From the NCBI GenBank assembly GCA_902560625.1, contig CACEMD010000005.1, positions 1 through 64,000 on the forward strand: a DNA stretch of 64,000 nucleotides. The letters run 5' to 3'. A model generated the notes under the pieces. It saw only the letters and a program-made list of their open reading frames with translations, was not told the origin of the DNA and ran no database searches. Source of the stretch: an uncultured Pelagibacteraceae bacterium (GTDB lineage: Bacteria; Pseudomonadota; Alphaproteobacteria; Pelagibacterales; Pelagibacteraceae). This document shows, piece after piece, positions 21,377 through 29,330 of the stretch. The position numbers and the translations under genes are program-made. The stretch's first letter is position 1; the number at the start of each line of letters is the position of its first letter.

Positions 21377-22669
21377 TTACTTGATATTTAGAAAGGAACT
21401 GTTGAGAAGACCTACAGATTTAAGAAAATTATACTGAGATAAAACGTAATTTCTCTCAGAGTTAGCTAAAGATATTTTGGCATTTAATAAAAGTGTACTG
21501 GATTGAATAACATCTAGCGTTGATCTAGATCCTCTATCATATTCAGCTGAAATTCCTTCATTTGCAATTTCTGCTGCTCTTACTTGTGATTTAACAGATG
21601 ATAACAGGCTTTTTGAAGATTGTAGATTTGACCATGCACTTGCAACATTAGTTTCATTAGTTTTGATGGCATTGTCTAATAATAGTTTTTTTCTATCTAA
21701 AAGGCTTTGATTTTTATTTATAGTTGCTATTTTTTTTCCGCCAGAATAAAAAGGCCAACTTAGTGTAGCTTTGATAGTATCCTTTTCTTTTTCATCGATT
21801 GTTGTGCTTAAATCCTCAGTATAAGATCTTTCAAGAGATAAGGTTGCGGTTGGCGCAAGATCGGACTTGGCGATTTTAAGGTCTTTTTTTGATTGTTCTA
21901 ATTCAAATTTTGCAATTTTGATATTTGGATTATTTTTTTTCGATAATTCAATAGCCTCGGTCAAACTTTTTGGAATTTCTAAAATAATTTCTAAAGGTTT
22001 TTGTAAATTTTCATTATTAGAAATTTTTCCAATAACATTTTCGTAATTTAATTTTTTTGTCACAACATCGTTTTCAGCTTGAATATATTGTGCTTGAGCA
22101 CCAGCTAAAGATGATTCTGATTGAGATAAGTCAGATATTGTAATTTGTCCTCTTTCTAATCTTACTTGGTCTGTTTCTACTTGTCTTTCAAGTAATTTAA
22201 AATTATTAAGATTATTATTTAAATTTTCATTAGCAAGTATCAAATCTGTAAATGCCTCTACTGCTTTATATAAAATTTCCTGCTCTTTTTTGAGAAGCCT
22301 AGCCTCAGCCAAAATAATTCCTATTTTACTTTTGTCATACTCAGCACCTCTTCCAAAATCAATTAATGTTTGTTCTAGCTTAATTGACTTTGTTAGTGGG
22401 TTAACATCCTCAATTATAGTATCCTTCCCATCTCTGTCGGTAATCTCATTTGTATTTTCTTGGCTTTTAGATCCAGTAATTGTTGCAGATGGAAGATATT
22501 CACTTCTTGAGATTTTTAATTCTTCCTTTGAGACTTTGATATTTTCTCTCTCAGCATTTAACTCTTTGTTGTTACTGTATGCTTGTATCAAAGCTTCATT
22601 TAAACCTATGCCAAATGATTTGGTTATACTTAATGAGAAAATGAATAGAATTAATATTATTTTTTTCAT
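21377..22669 (-). CDS. tolC: TolC-family outer membrane efflux protein
   Basis: 430 aa, signal peptide, coiled-coil/OEP repeats (NKELNAERENIKVSKEELKISRSEYLPS; YDRGSRSTLDVIQSSTLLLNAKISLANSERNYVLSQYNFL). Confidence 0.9.
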   Translation of the reverse strand: MKKIILILFIFSLSITKSFGIGLNEALIQAYSNNKELNAERENIKVSKEELKISRSEYLPSATITGSKSQENTNEITDRDGKDTIIEDVNPLTKSIKLEQTLIDFGRGAEYDKSKIGIILAEARLLKKEQEILYKAVEAFTDLILANENLNNNLNNFKLLERQVETDQVRLERGQITISDLSQSESSLAGAQAQYIQAENDVVTKKLNYENVIGKISNNENLQKPLEIILEIPKSLTEAIELSKKNNPNIKIAKFELEQSKKDLKIAKSDLAPTATLSLERSYTEDLSTTIDEKEKDTIKATLSWPFYSGGKKIATINKNQSLLDRKKLLLDNAIKTNETNVASAWSNLQSSKSLLSSVKSQVRAAEIANEGISAEYDRGSRSTLDVIQSSTLLLNAKISLANSERNYVLSQYNFLKSVGLLNSSFLNIK

Positions 22670-23592
22670 TTTTTTTTATAAATTACTGAATTGATTTGAT
22701 GATTGCTATTTAAATTCAAAATAATTGATGAGTATTTTGGCGCATGTTTAAACATATTTTGAGTAATTCTTTGATAAGTTTGCATAAAATTGATTACATC
22801 AGCTTTATTCATAATTTTTGAATTCTTTTTTTGCTTTGATTTAATTAAAAGTTTTTTTTCTTGTTTAAATCTCCATTGTTGTAAAAGTTTAAAGTTTTTT
22901 GCTTTTAAATAAATTAAGCAATTAAGTCTACTAAATATATTTTTATAACTTCTTTTTAAATTATTATTTACAAATTTTCTCCAAATCATATTTTGATCAC
23001 TCGTTTTTTCTAGAGAGTTAACTGTTTTTATTAGTGATTTATTATTTTCTGATCTTGCTCCGACACACCAACCTTCAAGAATTATTACATCAGGCCTTTT
23101 ATTAATTATAAACCAATTTTTTTTTGATTTTCTATCATCAATAGATTTATCAAATGTGGGAAGTTTAATTTTTTTAAATTTTTTTTTTTTTAGATTTTGA
23201 AAAAATTTTATCATTATATTAATGTCATGAGTGCCTGGGACACCTCTTGTTAATAGCATTGGATGTATTTTTTTTGATAGATGTAATCTATCTTTTCTAG
23301 TTTTATAGAAGTCATCTATTGAGATTTTAAAAACGTTCAGTTTAAAATATTTTGTTAATATAATTCTTAGAATTGAAGAAATTGTAGTTTTGCCAGTGCC
23401 TTGCCCGCCAGCAAGTCCAATAAAATAAGGGGTTGTTTTACATTTTTTAGAAATCCAAAAAGAAACTGGAATTAAATATTTTTTAATCATCCTTTCTTTG
23501 TTTTTGAATTTCTCATTTCTTGTCTCTTGAGATTTAATGAATTTTAAACAATCTTTTTTTACTGCCTTGTAGCAATAATCGTGTAATTTCAT
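22666..23592 (-). CDS. P-loop kinase of the D-glycerate 3-kinase-like family
   Basis: IGLAGGQGTGKTTISSILRIIL Walker A, KISIDDFYKTRKDRL, RGVPGTHD, VIILEGWCVGAR. Confidence 0.82.
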   Translation of the reverse strand: MKLHDYCYKAVKKDCLKFIKSQETRNEKFKNKERMIKKYLIPVSFWISKKCKTTPYFIGLAGGQGTGKTTISSILRIILTKYFKLNVFKISIDDFYKTRKDRLHLSKKIHPMLLTRGVPGTHDINIMIKFFQNLKKKKFKKIKLPTFDKSIDDRKSKKNWFIINKRPDVIILEGWCVGARSENNKSLIKTVNSLEKTSDQNMIWRKFVNNNLKRSYKNIFSRLNCLIYLKAKNFKLLQQWRFKQEKKLLIKSKQKKNSKIMNKADVINFMQTYQRITQNMFKHAPKYSSIILNLNSNHQINSVIYKKK

Positions 23593-23594
23593 TT

Positions 23595-23965
23595 TTATTT
23601 TTTCTGATCAAGAGGATGGTTTTCTCCATCACTGATTGGTACATTTTTGATTTCAAATGGTCTAACACCTTCTATGCATGCTATATTCACTCCATAAATT
23701 CTTGGATCAATTCTTGGTCGGTTGTGAGTGTGGATTCCACATATAGAACAAAAATAATGTTTAGCAGTTTTCGTATTAAACTGATAAAGTTTTAAAAATT
23801 CTTCTCCTTTAATAAGTTTAAAGTCATTAGGTCCAAGAACACCAATTATATAACCTTTTTTTTACAAATAGAACAGTTGCAACGCAAAACTTTCTCAATT
23901 CCTTTTTCTGGAACTTCAACTTCTGCTTCGATAGATCCACAATGACAATTTAATTTTTTTTTCAT
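23595..23965 (-). pseudogene. GFA-domain (glutathione-dependent formaldehyde-activating-like) protein, frameshifted
   Basis: Reverse strand MKKKLNCHCGSIEAEVEVPEKGIEKVLRCNCSICKKK then frameshift at A8 (plus-strand T8 at 23856..23863); adding one A restores GYIIGVLGPNDFKLIKGEEFLKLYQFNTKTAKHYFCSICGIHTHNRPRIDPRIYGVNIACIEGVRPFEIKNVPISDGENHPLDQKK; tandem paralog of 23962..24333. Confidence 0.85.
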
Positions 23966-24333
23966 TTTTTTTGTCTATCTAATATATGGTTGTTTCCATC
24001 ATTGTTCACTACGTCTAATTTAAAATATTCATAAGGATCAATTTCATCTATACATCCAACATTAACAGCGTATTCATTTGGATTGCTTCTTCTTTGGTGA
24101 TGAGTATATATTCCACAAATTTTACAAAAATAATGCTTAGCCACTTTTGTATTAAATTGGTAAATAGATAAATTTTCCTCGCCCTCTATGATCTTTAGAT
24201 TTTGTAAATCTACTGCTGCCATTATTGATCCCTTTTTTCTACAAATTGAGCAATTACAACGTTGAAGTTTTCCAAGATCATTTACATTGATTTGTAATTT
24301 AACTTTTTTGCAGTGACACGATACTTTCTTCAT
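23962..24333 (-). CDS. GFA-domain family protein (zinc-binding CENP-V/GFA fold)
   Basis: MKKVSCHCKKVKLQINV...LQRCNCSICRKKGSIMAAV...HYFCKICGIYTHHQRRSNPNEYAVNVGCID. Confidence 0.88.
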   Translation of the reverse strand: MKKVSCHCKKVKLQINVNDLGKLQRCNCSICRKKGSIMAAVDLQNLKIIEGEENLSIYQFNTKVAKHYFCKICGIYTHHQRRSNPNEYAVNVGCIDEIDPYEYFKLDVVNNDGNNHILDRQKK

Positions 24334-24509
24334 CTAGATTTTTTATATTAATTTTTATTTTTAATAAGATTTATAAACTACCTTTGGTTAAAGTTATCCA
24401 CAAGCACACTAAATCTTGTTTAAATGTTCTCGTTTTGATTCACTTTTGATTCAGTTACAGACTCAAAATACAACCTATTGACTACATTGTATAACTGTTA
24501 TATTAATGA

Positions 24510-24524
24510 GAACAAAATAAGAAC
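24510..24524 (+). promoter_or_regulatory. Candidate LexA box upstream of umuDC
   Basis: GAAC-AAAATAA-GAAC, the exact reverse complement of the GTTC-N7-GTTC alphaproteobacterial LexA consensus; 5 bp upstream of the likely umuD ATG at 24529. Confidence 0.65.
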
Positions 24525-24528
24525 ATTT

Positions 24529-24924
24529 ATGAAGCTAACTATACCTTATTATTTACACAAAGCAGGAGCTGGATTTCCATCTCCGGCAACAGATTATATA
24601 GAGGAAGATATAGATCTAAACGTCCACCTAATTAAGAATGTTCCAGCAACTTTTGTAATTAGAGTTCAGGGTAAATCGATGACAGATGTTGGTATTAATG
24701 ATGGTGATATACTGGTTGTCGACAAAAGTTTAACACCTAAAAATTTCTCGACAGTAATTGCAAATGTTCACGACGAATTAGTTGTCAAAAGCTTTGTTCA
24801 AGAAAGAGATAAAAAATTTTTAACTTCGGGCTCTAAAAACTTTGAAGATAGAATTTTAATTAATGAAGAAGAAGATATTTTTATTTGGGGAGTTGTAACA
24901 TATGTCATCCATTCAGTATACTAG
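24529..24924 (+). CDS. umuD: UmuD-like S24 peptidase (translesion polymerase V accessory protein)
   Basis: Start at the internal Met (MKLTIPYYLHKAGAGFPSPATDY); Ala-Gly cleavage site, Ser in QGKSMTD, Lys in ELVVKSF; followed by umuC. Confidence 0.9.
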   Translation: MKLTIPYYLHKAGAGFPSPATDYIEEDIDLNVHLIKNVPATFVIRVQGKSMTDVGINDGDILVVDKSLTPKNFSTVIANVHDELVVKSFVQERDKKFLTSGSKNFEDRILINEEEDIFIWGVVTYVIHSVY

Positions 24925-26179
24925 AAAGATAGCTCTAGTTGATTGCAATTCTTTTTATGTTTCTTGTGAAAGATTATTTAATCCAAAAATAAGAAAAAAA
25001 CCAGTTGTAGTTTTATCTAATAATGACGGCTGTATAATTTCAAGATCTAATGAAGCAAAAGCTTTAGGTATAAAAATGGGAGAACCTTATTTCAAGGCGA
25101 AAGATATTATTATTAAAAACAATGTCCAAGTATTTTCTTCAAATTACTCATTGTATGGTGATTTATCAAGAAGGGTTATGAGAACACTAAAAAGATTTAA
25201 CTCTGATATAGAAATTTATTCAATTGATGAAGCATTCATGGACTTATCAAATTTTTCTGATGCTGAAGTTGAAGAAGTTGGGAAAGAAATTAGAAATACA
25301 GTTTTACAATGGACAGGAATACCAACAAGTATTGGGATAGCAAAAACTAAAACTTTAAGTAAAGTTGCAAATCACATTGCAAAGAAAAAACAATCTGGTG
25401 TTACAAGTTTAATAGGTGTTGAAAATATTGATCCAATTTTAGAAAAAATAGTAATCAATGACATTTGGGGGGTTGGAAAGCAACTTACTAAGTTTTACCA
25501 AAAAAATGGAATTTATAACGCTAAGCAACTAAAAAATAAATCAAATACATGGATCAAAAAATGCTCAAATGTTTTAAGCTCAAGAACAGCAATGGAACTT
25601 AGAGGTATTCCTTGCATAGAACTTGAGAAAACCTCATCCAAGAGAAAAAGCTGTGTAGTTTCTCGTTCTTTTGGAAGAAGAGTTGAAAAGTTTCAAGAAT
25701 TAAAAGAAGCAGTTGCAAATTATTGTTTGAATGCATCAGAGAAAATAAGGTCGGAGTCTTTGGTTGCAAAAGCAATAACAGTTTTTGTTAGAACAAGTCC
25801 ATTTCAAAGAAGCTTTGGCTACTACTCAAATTCAAAAACTATTGATTTTCCAATTGCAACAAATAACAGCATTGAAACTGTTAAAGCTGCTATTTCTATA
25901 TTAGAAAGTATTTTTAAAAATGGTTACAGATATCAAAAAGCTGGTGTAATGTTAACAGGACTATCGAATGAAAGTATGAAGAAAAACTTATTCTCATCAG
26001 AAAAAGATGAAAAAATAAAAAAATTAATGAGATCAATAGATAATACTAATTATCGCTATGGAAGATCTACATTAAGCGTTGCAAGTGCAGGTGTTTATAA
26101 AAAATGGAATATGAGAAGAGAGCATTCGTCTAAAATCGATACTGCTGATTTCTATTGTTTACCAACAATAAAAGCCTGA
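24902..26179 (+). CDS. umuC: Y-family DNA polymerase UmuC
   Basis: IALVDCNSFYVSCERLFNPKIRKKPVVVLSNNDGCIISRSNEAKALGIKMGEPYFK, YSIDEAFMDLS, IPTSIGIAKTKTLSKVANHIAKK. Confidence 0.96.
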   Translation: MSSIQYTRKIALVDCNSFYVSCERLFNPKIRKKPVVVLSNNDGCIISRSNEAKALGIKMGEPYFKAKDIIIKNNVQVFSSNYSLYGDLSRRVMRTLKRFNSDIEIYSIDEAFMDLSNFSDAEVEEVGKEIRNTVLQWTGIPTSIGIAKTKTLSKVANHIAKKKQSGVTSLIGVENIDPILEKIVINDIWGVGKQLTKFYQKNGIYNAKQLKNKSNTWIKKCSNVLSSRTAMELRGIPCIELEKTSSKRKSCVVSRSFGRRVEKFQELKEAVANYCLNASEKIRSESLVAKAITVFVRTSPFQRSFGYYSNSKTIDFPIATNNSIETVKAAISILESIFKNGYRYQKAGVMLTGLSNESMKKNLFSSEKDEKIKKLMRSIDNTNYRYGRSTLSVASAGVYKKWNMRREHSSKIDTADFYCLPTIKA

Positions 26180-26185
26180 GTATTG

Positions 26186-28312
26186 TTATTTACCTATAAC
26201 AACTATAGTTAAATCATCACTTAATTTTTCAATTTTAGAAGATGATGTTATTTCTTTGGTAATATTATTAAGCTCGTCATTAATATTTTTGTTAAAATTA
26301 TTATTAATTATCTTTTTTGAGCCATCAATACCGATTTCTTGATTATCTTTATCTAAACTTTCAGATAGCCCATCCGTAAATGCATATAATCTATTGCTAT
26401 TTAAATTAATTTTATTAACAAAATAATTCGATTTTGTTTTTTGTATAATCACGCCTAGCGGAGGGGATTTGCTCTCAAATTCCTCGAAATTTCCATTTAT
26501 ATCTCTTACTAAAGCTGGTTGATGACCAGCATTTACCCAAGCTACTTCACCAGTAGATATGTTATAATTCCCAATGATTGAAGTTACAAACATTCCGCTT
26601 GTTTTAGTTAAAAACAGATCATTATTCATGTGAAATGCAATTTCATCTACATCAACTTTATCTCTGGACATTATTTCAAATAAAGTTGAAGCTTTAGCCA
26701 TAACCATTCCTGCGTGTATCCCTTTGCCAGCTACATCTGCAATTATAAAATAAACATTATCGTTATGAGGATAGAAACTAAAAAAATCTCCAGAAACTTC
26801 TCTTGCTGCTATATTTATACCTTGCACAGGATAATTTTTTAAATTTCTTTTTGGTAAAAAGTTTTCTTGGACTTTTACTGCTAACTTAACTTCTTTTGAT
26901 ATTCTTTCACGCCACTTATTTTTTTCTTCTTCGCTGGTCTCTAGCTTACTCATTAATTTATTATAATAAAGACCAATCACACCACCTGCAGTAAATGGAT
27001 CCTGGGGACCTCTAATTTTAAGATCGCCTGACTCAGACTGTTTATCTAAAACTGAAATTAGATCATGCTCAACTGAAACTGCATTGTGCTCAGCAATGTT
27101 TAATCCTAACTCCTCTTGAACAGGACTTACTCTCAAAGGATAAAATTTATTGACTATGCTCAAGCCAATGTAAGAAGAAACAAAAGTAAATAAACCGATT
27201 GATGTAATACCAATTAATTGAATTTTGATTTGTGAAAATCTATCTAAACCAGTATCTAAAATTGTTAAATCTGAAAATAGGCCAACAGCTAAAGTTCCCC
27301 AAATTCCTGCAGCTAAATGGACAGGGACCGCACCAACTACATCATCAATTTCAAAATTATTTAAAGTTTCATTTACAATAATTGCAATTATTGCGCCTAT
27401 TATTCCAACAAAAATTGAAATAACTGACGACATCGAATTACACCCAGCTGTGATTGCAACTAATCCTGCTAGTGGGCCTAGAATAATATAAAAAGGATCG
27501 GGCTTTTTATACTTGAAGTAAGAAATAGCTAAGCCTGTTAATAGACCAAATGCAGCTGCTAAAAATGTATTGATTAGAATTAATGGAACTGCTTCATCCA
27601 TTGCGCCATTACTTCCTCCATTAAAACCAAACCAACCAAACCATAGAATAAGAGTACCTAAAACTGCTAAAGGGAAACTAGATCCAGTAAACTTTCCTTT
27701 GTTTGCCTCTGAATATTTGCCTATTCTTGGTCCCAAAATAATAACTGCAGCTAAAGCAATCCATCCTCCTACAGAATGTACAATTGTGCTCCCAGCAAAA
27801 TCTACGAATCCTAATTCTGATAGCCAACCTATAGATTTTACTGAGCCGGTAAGATAGCTTGAAGACCATGCCCAATGACCAACTATAGGATAAATTATTC
27901 CAGTCGCTAAAACTGTCATAATCAAATAACCATTAAATTTCATTCTTTCTGCAACAGCACCAGAAATTATTGTTGCAGCAGTTGCAACAAACATTGCTTG
28001 GAAAACAAAGTAAGTCATATAATCAGCTTTTTCTGTTTTAAAGAAAAATAAATCAGTACCAAAGAAACCGTTATAAGAAGTACCGAACATAATACCAAAT
28101 CCAAAAATCCAAAAAATAACTACAGAAACACCAAAGTCTGCCGCATTTTTAAGTGCAACATTAATACTATTTTTATATCTAGATAAACCAGTTTCCATAC
28201 ACATAAAACCTGCTTGCATTATGAAAACTAAAATTGCACAATCAATCACCCACAATGTATCGATATTGTTAGTGAGAGTATCTATTACTTGTTTTGCCAT
28301 ATCATTATTCAT
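26186..28312 (-). CDS. Ammonium transporter (Amt) fused to a C-terminal SpoIIE/RsbU-type PP2C phosphatase domain
   Basis: 708 aa; N-terminal Amt (MQAGFMCMETGLSRYKNSINVALKN, FGWFGFNGGS, DDVVGAVPVHLAAGIWGTLAVGLF); C-terminal phosphatase motifs EVSGDFFSFY, IIADVAGKGIHAGMVMA, WVNAGHQPALV, PPLGV, YAFTDGLSES, LSDDLTIVVI. Confidence 0.93.
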   Translation of the reverse strand: MNNDMAKQVIDTLTNNIDTLWVIDCAILVFIMQAGFMCMETGLSRYKNSINVALKNAADFGVSVVIFWIFGFGIMFGTSYNGFFGTDLFFFKTEKADYMTYFVFQAMFVATAATIISGAVAERMKFNGYLIMTVLATGIIYPIVGHWAWSSSYLTGSVKSIGWLSELGFVDFAGSTIVHSVGGWIALAAVIILGPRIGKYSEANKGKFTGSSFPLAVLGTLILWFGWFGFNGGSNGAMDEAVPLILINTFLAAAFGLLTGLAISYFKYKKPDPFYIILGPLAGLVAITAGCNSMSSVISIFVGIIGAIIAIIVNETLNNFEIDDVVGAVPVHLAAGIWGTLAVGLFSDLTILDTGLDRFSQIKIQLIGITSIGLFTFVSSYIGLSIVNKFYPLRVSPVQEELGLNIAEHNAVSVEHDLISVLDKQSESGDLKIRGPQDPFTAGGVIGLYYNKLMSKLETSEEEKNKWRERISKEVKLAVKVQENFLPKRNLKNYPVQGINIAAREVSGDFFSFYPHNDNVYFIIADVAGKGIHAGMVMAKASTLFEIMSRDKVDVDEIAFHMNNDLFLTKTSGMFVTSIIGNYNISTGEVAWVNAGHQPALVRDINGNFEEFESKSPPLGVIIQKTKSNYFVNKINLNSNRLYAFTDGLSESLDKDNQEIGIDGSKKIINNNFNKNINDELNNITKEITSSSKIEKLSDDLTIVVIGK

Positions 28313-28315
28313 AAT

Positions 28316-29182
28316 TTAAAATTTTTGAACATTTTTAATATTTTCTAAAGATTTTTCATATTCATTATAATTTTCACGATTTGATATCTTGATTACAAAT
28401 ACATTGAATAAAATAGTTAAAAATAATGGTATCAGGGTAATAATCGACAAAAAAGGAAAAATAATAAATAAATAAATAATTAAAAATAGAATTGATCTAA
28501 CTAAAACATTTACTTTAAAAACTCCAATAATAGAAAAAGAATGTATTATTAAATTTTTAAAACTCATCTGAGAAGGTCCTGAATATCTTGCTCCTCTTAT
28601 TGATGGAACTATTGCTCTATCTTTTTCGATTTTGGCGAGAGATCCAGAAAAACTGCTCCAGGTTGCTTTATCATTGATCATTTTTTGAACTGTTGATTTT
28701 GGTAAGCATGTATAATTTCCAAATTTTATAGACTTACCGGTAAATGTGAATGTGAGTAATTTATGTATTAAATAACAAGTTTTAAAAAAGATACCTTCAG
28801 ATCTTTTAATTCTTTCTCCAACTATAGGTTTGTCTTTATAATAGTTTAAATTTTCAATAAATTGTTTTATTTCTTCTGGTCTATCCTCGCCATCACCATC
28901 CATAGGTATAACATAATCAAAATCCTCATTTTCATAAATATATTTTAAACCTGCAGCATTGCATCTTGCATGACCTCTGTTTTCCTTCATCGTGATTATT
29001 TTGATTGATAATATATTCTTAAAATCAACTTTTATTTCTGGTTTTGGATCAATTGATGCATCATCAATAAGTATCACTGAGAAATTATATTGTAGATTAG
29101 CAACGTTACTATCAATATTTTTTAATAGCTCAATTGCTGACTGCCAATCATTGTAAATTGGTATCAAGATTTTTATTTTCAT
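28316..29182 (-). CDS. Glycosyltransferase family 2 with C-terminal TM helices
   Basis: KILIPIYNDWQSAIELLKNI, VILIDDAS, GHARCNAAGLKYI, PMDGDGEDRPEEI; hydrophobic C-terminus. Confidence 0.88.
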   Translation of the reverse strand: MKIKILIPIYNDWQSAIELLKNIDSNVANLQYNFSVILIDDASIDPKPEIKVDFKNILSIKIITMKENRGHARCNAAGLKYIYENEDFDYVIPMDGDGEDRPEEIKQFIENLNYYKDKPIVGERIKRSEGIFFKTCYLIHKLLTFTFTGKSIKFGNYTCLPKSTVQKMINDKATWSSFSGSLAKIEKDRAIVPSIRGARYSGPSQMSFKNLIIHSFSIIGVFKVNVLVRSILFLIIYLFIIFPFLSIITLIPLFLTILFNVFVIKISNRENYNEYEKSLENIKNVQKF

Positions 29183-29184
29183 TT

Positions 29185-29310
29185 TTAGTTTACTGAGCCT
29201 AGAAACCTAAAAAGTGATGCAAATATTCCATGCCCCGAAAGTTCAATAGCAACAATTATTATAATAATTAATGCAATTTTTTTCGTTTTTGCATTCAAAA
29301 ATTTATCCAT
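29185..29310 (-). CDS. Small single-pass membrane protein (41 aa), hypothetical
   Basis: Reverse-strand ORF MDKFLNAKTKKIALIIIIIVAIELSGHGIFASLFRFLGSVN*, filling the gap between the flanking glycosyltransferase genes with 2- and 20-nt spacing. Confidence 0.55.
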   Translation of the reverse strand: MDKFLNAKTKKIALIIIIIVAIELSGHGIFASLFRFLGSVN

Positions 29311-29330
29311 GTGATTAACCTAACACAAAT

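Noticed and set aside
22290-22694. 134-aa plus-strand ORF opposite tolC
   Set aside because: Antisense to a well-supported CDS with no independent evidence
24426-24441. GTTCTCGTTTTGATTC as a second LexA box before umuD
   Set aside because: Second half-site is GATT at the N7 spacing (two mismatches to GTTC); not convincing beside the exact site at 24510..24524
28316-29182. Assigning the GT2 as ArnC
   Set aside because: GT2 with C-terminal TM helices is compatible, but no ArnC-specific motif or lipid A-modification neighbours justify the gene name
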